DNA of 64,000 nt from an uncultured Algibacter sp. (GTDB lineage: Bacteria; Bacteroidota; Bacteroidia; Flavobacteriales; Flavobacteriaceae): NCBI RefSeq assembly GCF_947495675.1, contig NZ_CANLZX010000012.1, positions 1 to 64,000 of the forward strand, given 5' to 3'. Below, piece after piece: positions 9,776 through 20,204 of this stretch. The notes beneath the pieces are model-generated. The model saw only the letters and a program-made list of their open reading frames with translations. It made no database searches and was not told where the DNA came from. Each line of letters opens with the position of its first letter. Position 1 is the first letter of the stretch. The translations under genes and the position numbers were made by a program.

Positions 9776-11485
9776 ATGAAAAAGATATATAAAGCCCTCG
9801 AATTACCTGTAATTTTTATTCTAATTTTAATATCTTTTATTGCTTGCGATAAGGATTTTAATACTATAGATAGTGATGTTTTAGGAAATGAAAACGCGAA
9901 TTTTTTTTCCGACTCCTCTGTTATAAAAATTTCGGCATACAATAAAAAATTAGAAGCACTTCAAATTAACAATTTAGCTTCAAATTTATTAGGCGTATTC
10001 AATGATCCTGAATATGGCAAAACTACAGCTAGCATTGTTACACAGGTAACACCAAATTCTTTTAATGAAAATTTTGATGTTAATCCTGTAATTGACTCTG
10101 TAGTTTTTAATATCCCCTATTTTAACACAGCAATAAGCATAGAAGATGATGGAACCACAACTTACCAATTAGATTCTATTTACGGGGATTTAGATTCAAA
10201 AATTAAACTTACAATTTATCAAAACAAATACTATTTAAGAGATTTTAATCCATCTGATATTAACACCTCTCAGAATTATTATTCAAAAACTGAAAATCTT
10301 TTAGATGCCACTCACAATTATGCTTTAAACGGCAGTCAAGAAATAGATTTTGACAATCATATAGGCGAAATTATTATTGACACAACATTTACCCCTTCTG
10401 CAAATGAAATAGTTTTAAAAACTGGTGAAAGTGATAATATTGTTTATACGAGATTAACACCTGCATTTAGGGTTAGTTTCAATGATTTAAATGATGATGA
10501 AGACGAAATAGCTTTTTGGCAACAAACTATCTTAGATAAAGCTGACGATGAAGTATTAAGCAACTCAAACAACTTCAGGAATTATTTTAGGGGCTTATAT
10601 TTTAAAGTTCAAGAAGAAGATGATAATGGTAATATGTTTTTAATAAATTTAGAATCTAATGATGCTAACATTACTATCTATTACACAAAAGGTGAGGATG
10701 GAAGCAGAATTCAAGATGAATATGTTTTAAACTTTACTGGAAATAAGCTAAATACATTTATTAATGAATTCAATGTTCCATTTGCAAACGGTGACATGGA
10801 TAATGGTGACGAAACTTTATACCTAAAAGGTTTAGAAGGCTCAATGGCTATAGTTGATTTATTTGGACCAGATTTAAATGGTGATATGGTACCTGATGAG
10901 TTAGACGAATTCTTAAAAGACTACAGAAAAACTGATGATATTACTGGAGAATATGTTTATGATGAAAATGGTGATTATGTTTTAAAGAGACTAATTAATG
11001 AAGCTCATTTAACAATTTACGAAGATGAGACTAAAGTAACAAACAGCATAAATGAGATTAATGGAGAGATTTATCATAAATATGATCGTATTTATGCTTA
11101 TGATATTAAAAACAATTCAACAACAATTGACTATACAGTAGATCCTTTTGAAAATAATGTAGCCATTAGCTCAAGAATTTTTAGTCTTGGTCAAAGAGAT
11201 AGTATTTCGCCAACAAAGGCAAAATATAAAATACGTTTAACAGAGCATCTTAATAATATTATTCAAAATGATTCTACAAACTATCAATTAGGATTGGTAT
11301 TATCTACTAATGTTAACTATACAAGTAACTCTGAAGTTTTAAATAGTACTGATAATGTAACAGCAGTTCCTTCTGCATCTATAATATCTCCTAGAGGTAC
11401 TATTTTGTATGGTAGTAATGAAAATGTTAATGATGATCGAAGGTTAAAATTAAAAATATTTTATACAGAATCTAAAGAAAATTAG
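9776..11485 (+). CDS. DUF4270 family lipoprotein
   Basis: A 569-residue exported lipoprotein with a lipobox ending at Cys24 (ISFIAC). The mature part starts DKDF and contains the DUF4270 pattern of beta-rich segments (VNPVIDSVVFNIPY; LYLKGLEGSMAIVDLF; INEAHLTIYEDE). The family is confined to Bacteroidota and has no established function. Its place between a GT5-like gene and glmS hints at a cell-envelope or amino-sugar role, but only by context. Composition is rich in Asn, Asp and Thr, like other surface lipoproteins here. Confidence 0.85.
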   Translation: MKKIYKALELPVIFILILISFIACDKDFNTIDSDVLGNENANFFSDSSVIKISAYNKKLEALQINNLASNLLGVFNDPEYGKTTASIVTQVTPNSFNENFDVNPVIDSVVFNIPYFNTAISIEDDGTTTYQLDSIYGDLDSKIKLTIYQNKYYLRDFNPSDINTSQNYYSKTENLLDATHNYALNGSQEIDFDNHIGEIIIDTTFTPSANEIVLKTGESDNIVYTRLTPAFRVSFNDLNDDEDEIAFWQQTILDKADDEVLSNSNNFRNYFRGLYFKVQEEDDNGNMFLINLESNDANITIYYTKGEDGSRIQDEYVLNFTGNKLNTFINEFNVPFANGDMDNGDETLYLKGLEGSMAIVDLFGPDLNGDMVPDELDEFLKDYRKTDDITGEYVYDENGDYVLKRLINEAHLTIYEDETKVTNSINEINGEIYHKYDRIYAYDIKNNSTTIDYTVDPFENNVAISSRIFSLGQRDSISPTKAKYKIRLTEHLNNIIQNDSTNYQLGLVLSTNVNYTSNSEVLNSTDNVTAVPSASIISPRGTILYGSNENVNDDRRLKLKIFYTESKEN

Positions 11486-11588
11486 ACGATTACACATTTT
11501 TAGTTATATTAAATCATTAGTAAAATTAACTTTATCGTATAAATATTATAGTTCATATAATATTTAACTGTCATTAATATTTTTTTTT

Positions 11589-11596
11589 CATATTTG
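11589..11596 (+). promoter_or_regulatory. Near-consensus -7 box upstream of glmS
   Basis: CATATTTG differs by one base from TAnnTTTG and gives a leader of about 35 nt to the glmS ATG. Confidence 0.35.
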
Positions 11597-11637
11597 CTTT
11601 GAATTTAAAATAACCCCAAAATCAAAAACAAATAATT

Positions 11638-13491
11638 ATGTGTGGAATTGTTGGATATATAGGACATAGAGAAGCATACCCAATTATAATAGAAGGTCTT
11701 AAACGACTTGAATACAGAGGTTATGATAGTGCTGGAATTGCTTTATTTGATGGTACAGACCTTAAAGTGTCTAAAACCAAGGGTAAAGTAGCCGATTTGG
11801 AAGCCCGTACTGAAAAAGAAATTTCTAAAATTGGAAATGTTGGTATTGGTCATACACGTTGGGCAACTCATGGTGTACCTAATGATATAAACTCTCATCC
11901 CCACCTTTCTAATTCAGGTGAATTAGTAATAATACATAATGGAATTATAGAAAATTACGATTCTCTTAAACAGGAACTTATATCTAGAGGTTATACATTT
12001 AAATCTGATACAGATACCGAAGTTTTAATTAATTTAATTGAAGACGTAAAAAAACAACAAAAGGTAAAACTTGGCAAGGCTGTTCAAATAGCCCTTAATC
12101 AAGTAATAGGTGCTTATGCTATTGCTGTATTCGACAAAAACAAACCAGAAGAAGTTGTTGTAGCTCGTCTTGGAAGCCCCTTAGCTATAGGTATTGGTGA
12201 AAACGAAGATGAATTTTTTATTGCAAGTGATGCTTCGCCTTTTTTAGAATATACAAAAAACGCCGTTTATCTTGAAGATGAAGAAATGGCAGTAATAAGA
12301 TTTCATAAAGGTATAAAAGTTAGAAAAATTAAAGACGATTCATTAGTAGACACTTATGTTCAAGAACTTCAAATGAATTTGGAGCAAATAGAAAAAGGAG
12401 GTTACGATCATTTCATGCTTAAAGAAATACATGAGCAACCTAAAGCTATTACAGATACGTATAGAGGTAGATTATTAAGACAAGAAGCTATAATAAAAAT
12501 GGCTGGTGTTGAAGATAACATGAAAAAGTTTCTTAATGCCAATCGTATTATAATTGTTGCTTGTGGTACATCATGGCATGCAGGTTTAGTGGCAGAATAT
12601 ATTTTTGAAGACTTAGCAAGAATACCTGTAGAAGTCGAATATGCTTCAGAATTTAGATATCGTAATCCTGTTATTACTGAAAATGATGTTGTCATTGCCA
12701 TTTCTCAATCGGGTGAAACGGCAGATACATTAGCAGCTATCAAATTAGCAAAATCAAAAGGAGCTTTTGTATTTGGAGTATGTAATGTTGTAGGCTCATC
12801 TATAGCTAGAGAGTCAGATGCTGGTGCATATACTCACGCAGGACCAGAAATTGGTGTTGCTTCTACCAAAGCATTCACTACTCAAATAACTGTTTTAACG
12901 CTTATAGCATTAAGATTAGCAAGAGCAAAAGGCACTATTAGTAGTTCAGATTTCAGACAGCATTTACTAGAACTAGAAATGATTCCTGAAAAAGTAGAAA
13001 AAGCTTTAAAATCTGACAATAACATTAAAGCTATCGCAAATGTATATAAAGATGTAAGTAACTTTTTATATTTAGGAAGAGGATACAATTTCCCTGTAGC
13101 TCTTGAAGGCGCCTTAAAACTAAAAGAGATTTCATATATACATGCAGAAGGTTATCCAGCTGCAGAAATGAAACATGGCCCAATAGCTTTAATTGATGAA
13201 AACATGCCTATAGTTGTAATTGCAACTAAAAAAGGCCATTATGAGAAGGTAGTAAGTAACATTCAGGAAATTAAATCTAGAAAAGGAAAAATTATTGGAA
13301 TCGTTACAGAAGGTGATGTTCAAGTAAAAGATCTTGCAGACCATGTTATTGAAGTTCCAGAAACTTTAGAGTCACTTTCACCACTTCTTACTACAATTCC
13401 ATTACAATTATTATCATATCACATAGCAGTTCTGTTAAATAAAAATGTAGATCAACCAAGAAATTTGGCAAAATCTGTTACTGTTGAATAA
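11638..13491 (+). CDS. glmS: Glutamine--fructose-6-phosphate aminotransferase (isomerizing)
   Basis: Makes glucosamine-6-phosphate, the entry point to peptidoglycan and lipopolysaccharide amino sugars. The 617 residues show Cys2 (the glutaminase nucleophile after Met removal), GHTRWATHG and IHNGIIENY in the N-terminal glutamine amidotransferase domain. Two SIS domains follow, with CGTSWHAG, ISQSGETADT, STKAFTTQ and the C-terminal NLAKSVTVE. The ATG start is fixed by Cys2. A long hairpin follows the stop. Confidence 0.98.
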   Translation: MCGIVGYIGHREAYPIIIEGLKRLEYRGYDSAGIALFDGTDLKVSKTKGKVADLEARTEKEISKIGNVGIGHTRWATHGVPNDINSHPHLSNSGELVIIHNGIIENYDSLKQELISRGYTFKSDTDTEVLINLIEDVKKQQKVKLGKAVQIALNQVIGAYAIAVFDKNKPEEVVVARLGSPLAIGIGENEDEFFIASDASPFLEYTKNAVYLEDEEMAVIRFHKGIKVRKIKDDSLVDTYVQELQMNLEQIEKGGYDHFMLKEIHEQPKAITDTYRGRLLRQEAIIKMAGVEDNMKKFLNANRIIIVACGTSWHAGLVAEYIFEDLARIPVEVEYASEFRYRNPVITENDVVIAISQSGETADTLAAIKLAKSKGAFVFGVCNVVGSSIARESDAGAYTHAGPEIGVASTKAFTTQITVLTLIALRLARAKGTISSSDFRQHLLELEMIPEKVEKALKSDNNIKAIANVYKDVSNFLYLGRGYNFPVALEGALKLKEISYIHAEGYPAAEMKHGPIALIDENMPIVVIATKKGHYEKVVSNIQEIKSRKGKIIGIVTEGDVQVKDLADHVIEVPETLESLSPLLTTIPLQLLSYHIAVLLNKNVDQPRNLAKSVTVE

Positions 13492-13511
13492 CTAATAACT
13501 TCTATTAAAAT

Positions 13512-13554
13512 AAATAAGAATTGCGCGCAAATCCAAAACACGTAATTCTTATTT
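13512..13554 (+). terminator. Possible terminator hairpin after glmS
   Basis: An 11-bp perfect inverted repeat (AAATAAGAATT / AATTCTTATTT) with a 21-nt loop lies 20 bp after the glmS stop, followed by a short T run. The stem is AT-rich and the loop long, so its strength is uncertain. Confidence 0.45.
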
Positions 13555-13704
13555 TTACCCCCTTTATTTTGATTATTTAACAATAAAATGCAATGTTTTT
13601 TGTTAAAATATACTATGCGCGCATAATTTTTTATATTTTTACTCACTAGGATAGTATAATTATTTTACATATTCTTGTTGTTAAACTAAAACTCTTATTA
13701 CTAA

Positions 13705-16458
13705 ATGAAGACAATTCTCCCCTTTTTAATGCTTTTGTTTTGTGGATTTTCTTTTTCACAATCAACCATCACAGGTACAGTAGTCGATGATAACAGTCAG
13801 CCCATTCCTGGCGCTAATGTCATTATTGTTGGAACATCAACTGGAACTGTAACTGATTTTGATGGTAACTTTACATTAACTACAAATTTAAATCCGCCGT
13901 TTGCTCTCCAAGCAAGTAGTGTTGGATTTGAAACAGTTATTGAAGACATAATATCAAAAAACCAAAAAATTAATTTTATTCTAAACGAAGGAACCTCACT
14001 TGATGAAGTAGTTATATCTGCATCAAGAACACCAGAGCGAATTTTTGAATCGCCTGTAACTGTAGAGCGATTTGGGCTTAAAGAAATTAAAAACACAGCA
14101 TCTGCTGATTTTTATGGTGGATTAGAAAACTTAAAAGGTGTAGATGTTAACACTAACAGTTTAACATTTAAGTCTGTTAACACAAGAGGCTTTGCAACAT
14201 TTGCTAATAATCGTTTTATGCAATTAGTTGACGGTATGGATAATTCTACTCCAGCACTTAACTTCCCTATAGGAAACTTAGTAGGTATGACAGAAACTGA
14301 TGTTTTAAGTGTAGAATTACTACCTGGTGCTTCATCAGCATTATATGGTGCAAATGCATTTAATGGTATTTTATTTATGCGTAGTAAAAACCCATTTGAC
14401 CATCAAGGTATAAGTACCTCTATCAAAAGAGGAATTACTTCACAAGAATCTGCTGGTGATAATGCCTATACGGATGTTAGCTTTAGAGCTGCTTACAAAT
14501 TTAGCAACAAAATTGCTGCAAAAATTAACTTTGGGTACTTAAAAGGAACTGATTGGGCAGCTACAAGTGAAGTTGATAAAATTAATCCAGAAAACACAAG
14601 AGCTAACCTAGATTATGATGGTATTAATGTTTATGGTGATGAAGTTTCTGCGAACATTAGATCTGAAGCTCCTGCAAGTGTAAAGGGTATTATTCCAGAT
14701 GTCGTAGTTAGTAGAACTGGATATAATGAACGTGATTTAACAAATTATAATGCTGAAAGCATTAAAACAGATTGGGGATTATATTACCGCCCTTGGGAAA
14801 ACGATTTTGAAATCCAATATGTTGGAAAAGTTGGTACAGGTTCTACAATTTATCAAGGAACAAACAGATATAATATTGCTAACTTTTTTCAGCAACAACA
14901 TAAATTAGAAATTAAAAATGATAATTTCTTTTTAAGAGGTTATATCGTTACGGATAAAGCTGGAGATTCTTACGACATGGTATTTACTGGTATAAATATT
15001 AACAGAGCCTGGAAAAGTGATGAAGATTGGTTTAAACAGTATATAGAAACTTATGCAGGTGCTACTTTAGGTGGTGCTTCAGAAACCGAAGCTCATGCAG
15101 CAGCTAGAGCACAATCGGAATCTGGTAGATATTTACCTGGTACTCCAGAATACCAAGCAGCGTTTAACAGAAGTATAAACGACCCCGATTTAAGTACTGG
15201 TTCTAAATTTCAAGATGCATCTAAATATTACCACTCAGATGCTAATTACAACTTTAGCCACTTAATTGATTTTGCTGAAATACAATTAGGAGGTTCTTAT
15301 AGAAGATATAGCTTAAATTCTTCAGGAACTATTTATACCGATTTAGATGGACCTATAGATTATTCTGAATTTGGTATCTATACTCAAATTCAAAAAAATC
15401 TTGAATTAAACGAAGATTTAGATTTAAAATTAACTGGTTCTGTTCGTTATGACAAATCTGAGTTTTTTGATGGTTTCTTTTCTCCAAGAATATCAGCTGG
15501 ATTAACAGTAAACAGAAATCATAATATTAGAGCTTCTGTTCAAACAGGATTTAGAAACCCAACTACTCAAGATTTATTTATTGGCTTAGATGCTGGTAGA
15601 GCTATTTTAGTTGGTTCTGCACCAGATAACTTAGATAGATATGTAAGAACTTTTGAGGTTAGTGACGAAGGGCGAGCTTTAGGTCAAGGTGCAACAGTAA
15701 CACAAACAGGGCGTGTATCATATGAGAATTCATATACTGCAAGTTCAGTTCAAGAGTTAGCAGATACAGGAAACCCTGCTGTACTTGAAATTTCTAACCC
15801 CGATATTATAAAACCAGAGCAGGTATCTTCTGCAGAAGTTGGTTATCGTGGTAAATTCAAAAATTTAATTGTTGATTTTAGTGCTTATTATAACAAATAT
15901 AAAGACTTCATATCACAAGAGGTTGTTGTATCTCCATATTACGGAACTGTAGGAGACAATTCATTATCTGTTGCTGCTATTGCAAATGATGATTATCAAG
16001 CCTGGAGTACTTATACAAACTCGCAAGCAGATGTAAACTCTTATGGTGCATCTATTGGATTATCAACTAAAGTGTTTGGAGATTTTGATTTAAGCGGAAG
16101 TTATACTTATGCAAAATTAGATTTTGATAGAGTTAAATACCCAGATTTTACAACAAACTTTAATACTCCAGAACACAAGTTTAAAGCCTCATTTGGAAAT
16201 ACCGAGTTATTTGAAAACTTTGGCTTTAACATTGCTTATAGATATAGCGATGATTATTTCTGGGAAGCAACATTTGGTAATGGTTTAGTACCAGAATACC
16301 ATGTAGTTGATGCACAAATAAACTTAAAAGTACCTAGTTTTAAATCTACTTTCAAAGCAGGAGCAACAAATCTTTTAGGAGATGAGTACTTTACTGCTTT
16401 CGGAACTGGAAATATAGGCTCAATGTATTATATCTCTTGGACTATTAATAACCTATAA
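13705..16458 (+). CDS. TonB-dependent outer-membrane receptor with carboxypeptidase-like regulatory domain
   Basis: A 917-residue outer-membrane transporter. A signal peptide (GFSFSQ) is followed by a CarboxypepD_reg-like domain at about 20-105 (ITGTVVDDNSQPIPGANV), a plug domain at about 110-230 (NTRGF, LVDGMDN, ELLPGASSALYGANAFNG) and a 22-stranded-barrel-type C-terminus ending in Leu. It is not a SusC: it lacks the usual SusC signature, and no susD follows. It is separated by only 10 bp from an SGNH-hydrolase lipoprotein, so the pair probably works on one ligand, perhaps an ester or lipid-like compound; that is inference. Confidence 0.9.
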   Translation: MKTILPFLMLLFCGFSFSQSTITGTVVDDNSQPIPGANVIIVGTSTGTVTDFDGNFTLTTNLNPPFALQASSVGFETVIEDIISKNQKINFILNEGTSLDEVVISASRTPERIFESPVTVERFGLKEIKNTASADFYGGLENLKGVDVNTNSLTFKSVNTRGFATFANNRFMQLVDGMDNSTPALNFPIGNLVGMTETDVLSVELLPGASSALYGANAFNGILFMRSKNPFDHQGISTSIKRGITSQESAGDNAYTDVSFRAAYKFSNKIAAKINFGYLKGTDWAATSEVDKINPENTRANLDYDGINVYGDEVSANIRSEAPASVKGIIPDVVVSRTGYNERDLTNYNAESIKTDWGLYYRPWENDFEIQYVGKVGTGSTIYQGTNRYNIANFFQQQHKLEIKNDNFFLRGYIVTDKAGDSYDMVFTGININRAWKSDEDWFKQYIETYAGATLGGASETEAHAAARAQSESGRYLPGTPEYQAAFNRSINDPDLSTGSKFQDASKYYHSDANYNFSHLIDFAEIQLGGSYRRYSLNSSGTIYTDLDGPIDYSEFGIYTQIQKNLELNEDLDLKLTGSVRYDKSEFFDGFFSPRISAGLTVNRNHNIRASVQTGFRNPTTQDLFIGLDAGRAILVGSAPDNLDRYVRTFEVSDEGRALGQGATVTQTGRVSYENSYTASSVQELADTGNPAVLEISNPDIIKPEQVSSAEVGYRGKFKNLIVDFSAYYNKYKDFISQEVVVSPYYGTVGDNSLSVAAIANDDYQAWSTYTNSQADVNSYGASIGLSTKVFGDFDLSGSYTYAKLDFDRVKYPDFTTNFNTPEHKFKASFGNTELFENFGFNIAYRYSDDYFWEATFGNGLVPEYHVVDAQINLKVPSFKSTFKAGATNLLGDEYFTAFGTGNIGSMYYISWTINNL

Positions 16459-16468
16459 AAAAATAAGA

Positions 16469-18130
16469 ATGAAAAATATAAAATACTTATCAGTACTTTT
16501 AGGTCTTGTCGCTTTTGTTGCGTGTAACGAACCAGAAGATGTACTTAAAGACACAAATATTGAACCAGAAGAAACGGTTATTTTACCTCAATTAGTAGCA
16601 GGATCTGCAGATTTCTCAACTTACGTTTCAATAGGAAACTCGCTTACCGCTGGTTTTACAGATAATGCTTTATTTAAAGCATCTCAAGAAAATTCCTTTC
16701 CAAATATATTATCTCAAAAGTTTTCCATGATTGGTGGAGGAAGTTTCAGTCAACCTTTAATGAATGATAATTTTGGAGGTCTAATATTAGGAGGTAACGT
16801 TATAATTAGTCCTGCTACAGGAGAACAACTTTTTAAACCAAGATTAGTTACTACTGGTGGAGCTCCTAAAGACTTAGCAGATGTTATTGGTCCAATTACT
16901 CCAACTACCGATTTTTTATTAAACAATCCAACAGGTCCTTTCAATAATATGGGAGTTCCTGGGGCTAGAAGTTTTCATATGATTGCTCCAGGGTATGGTA
17001 ACATTGCAAACTTTCCAGTAGCAGCTAACCCTTACTTTGTTAGAATGACTGGTGCTTCACCAAATGCTAGTATTTTGGAATTAGCAATGGCACAATCCCC
17101 AACGTTTTTTACACTTTGGGCTGGAAATAATGACGTTTTAGGCTATGCAACTTCTGGTGGAGATGGATCGAGTCCTATTTCAGACAAACCAACTTTCGAT
17201 TTTGCAATATCTACACTAATTACAAGTTTAACTTCTGGAGGAGCAAAAGGTGTTGTTGCTAATATTCCTTATGTAACAGATATTCCTCATTTTACAACAG
17301 TACCCTATAACGCTTTAGATCCAAATGATGAAGATACTGGTGCTACATTTAAAGCTCAAATCCCATTGTTAAATACAGTATATGGAGCAATAAATCAAGT
17401 ATTTGCAGTATTAGATCCTTCTCGTACAATAACTTTTTCTGAAACAGAAGCGAACGGTGTTGTTATTTATGATGAAACTTTAGACGATTTATCTGCTCAA
17501 ATTACAGGAGCTTTAGGAGCTAATCCGGCATTTCCTGTTTTTGTACAATCTCTTGGGTTGCCAGCAGAAGCTGCACCTCTAGTAGCTCTATTATTAGGTA
17601 ACGCTTACGGTCAAGCAAGACAAGCCAACGAAAATGACTTACTAGTTTTACCTAGTAGTTCGGTTATAGGAGAAGTGAATAATTTTTCATATCTAGCACT
17701 ATTAGATTATGGTTTATCACCTGCATTGGCGGCACAATTTTCAGTAGAAGGCATTACATTACCTTTAATTGATAAATGGGTTCTATTACCAAGTGAACAA
17801 GCAGAAATTAAAGTTGCAACAGATGCGTTTAATGCTACTATAGAAGCAACAGCTACTTCGGCTGGTTTAGCATTTGTTGATGCTAATGCTTTATTAACTA
17901 AATTAGCTACAACTGGTATAGAGTCTGGAAATTTCATTCTAACCTCTAACTTAGTAACTGGTGGAGCCTTTTCATTAGATGGTGTACACTTAACCTCTAG
18001 AGGTTATGCAATGGCTGCAAACGAATTTATGAAAGCCATTGACCTTACTTATGGAACAAATTTTGAAGCTTCGGGTAATTTAGTTGACATAGGAAACTAC
18101 CCAACAAACTATTCGCCTTTATTACAATAA
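16469..18130 (+). CDS. SGNH/GDSL-family hydrolase lipoprotein
   Basis: A 553-residue exported lipoprotein (lipobox LVAFVAC) with the SGNH esterase blocks: block I as SIGNSLTAGF (catalytic Ser), block III as WAGNNDVLG, and block V as DGVHLTSRGYA (catalytic Asp and His). Block I has Asn in place of the Asp of GDSL, which is tolerated in the superfamily. A 200-residue insertion separates blocks III and V. It probably hydrolyses acyl or acetyl esters at the outer membrane. Co-transcription with the preceding TonB receptor (10-bp gap), and the terminator after it, define a two-gene operon. Confidence 0.88.
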   Translation: MKNIKYLSVLLGLVAFVACNEPEDVLKDTNIEPEETVILPQLVAGSADFSTYVSIGNSLTAGFTDNALFKASQENSFPNILSQKFSMIGGGSFSQPLMNDNFGGLILGGNVIISPATGEQLFKPRLVTTGGAPKDLADVIGPITPTTDFLLNNPTGPFNNMGVPGARSFHMIAPGYGNIANFPVAANPYFVRMTGASPNASILELAMAQSPTFFTLWAGNNDVLGYATSGGDGSSPISDKPTFDFAISTLITSLTSGGAKGVVANIPYVTDIPHFTTVPYNALDPNDEDTGATFKAQIPLLNTVYGAINQVFAVLDPSRTITFSETEANGVVIYDETLDDLSAQITGALGANPAFPVFVQSLGLPAEAAPLVALLLGNAYGQARQANENDLLVLPSSSVIGEVNNFSYLALLDYGLSPALAAQFSVEGITLPLIDKWVLLPSEQAEIKVATDAFNATIEATATSAGLAFVDANALLTKLATTGIESGNFILTSNLVTGGAFSLDGVHLTSRGYAMAANEFMKAIDLTYGTNFEASGNLVDIGNYPTNYSPLLQ

Positions 18131-18151
18131 TAAAGGTTTAAAAATAAAACT

Positions 18152-18187
18152 AAAAAAAACACCTTCAACTTGAGGGTGTTTTTTTAT
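18152..18187 (+). terminator. Intrinsic terminator after the receptor-hydrolase pair
   Basis: A nine-pair stem (AACACCTTC / GAGGGTGTT, one G-U pair) with a 5-nt loop, flanked by an A run and followed by seven T. Confidence 0.9.
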
Positions 18188-18232
18188 TACAAAAAAGCTA
18201 TAAAAACAACTTTATTTTTAAATTAAAAAATA

Positions 18233-18240
18233 TATCTTTG
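18233..18240 (+). promoter_or_regulatory. -7 promoter box for atpD-atpC
   Basis: TATCTTTG fits TAnnTTTG; the leader is about 55 nt. Confidence 0.6.
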
Positions 18241-18297
18241 CACGCGAAAACTTTAAATGTTTTCATTGAATTAAAACGCATAATATTAAATACATAA

Positions 18298-19809
<1,512 letters not shown>

Positions 19810-19826
19810 TCTAAAACTAAAAAATT

Positions 19827-20105
19827 ATGTATTTAGAAATTGTATCACCTGAAGCAACACTATTTAGCGGAGAAGTAACCAGTATAGTTGTTCCTGGCGC
19901 TAGTGGCGATTTTGAAATGCTAAATAATCATGCCCCTATTGTATCTATATTAAAAGAAGGGTTTGTAAAAATATCTGGAGATATTGTATTAAACGAAGAT
20001 GTTCAAGACAAATTTACTAAAGGTGACAAGGGTAATACTTTGTTAAAAATAAATTCTGGAACTCTTGAAATGAAAGATAATAAGGTTATTGTTTTAGCTG
20101 ATTAA
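19827..20105 (+). CDS. atpC: F1Fo ATP synthase subunit epsilon
   Basis: Central-stalk subunit that couples rotation and can inhibit ATP hydrolysis. At 92 residues it contains the N-terminal beta-sandwich (EIVSPEATLFSGEV, PGASGDFEMLNNHAPI) but lacks most of the C-terminal helical hairpin present in the 130-140-residue E. coli form, so helix-mediated inhibition is presumably absent or weak. It starts 17 bp after atpD and is followed by a strong terminator. Confidence 0.96.
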   Translation: MYLEIVSPEATLFSGEVTSIVVPGASGDFEMLNNHAPIVSILKEGFVKISGDIVLNEDVQDKFTKGDKGNTLLKINSGTLEMKDNKVIVLAD

Positions 20106-20130
20106 GACATATAATTATTACATATAATAA

Positions 20131-20160
20131 AAAAAGCCAAACAAATATGTTTGGCTTTTT
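20131..20160. terminator. Bidirectional intrinsic terminator
   Basis: A perfect 13-bp stem (AAAAAGCCAAACA / TGTTTGGCTTTTT) with a 4-nt loop lies between the convergent atpC and symporter genes. It has T runs in both directions. Confidence 0.92.
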
Positions 20161-20204
20161 TTATAGTTATAATCAATATATATACGCTTTTATAATATTG
20201 ATTA

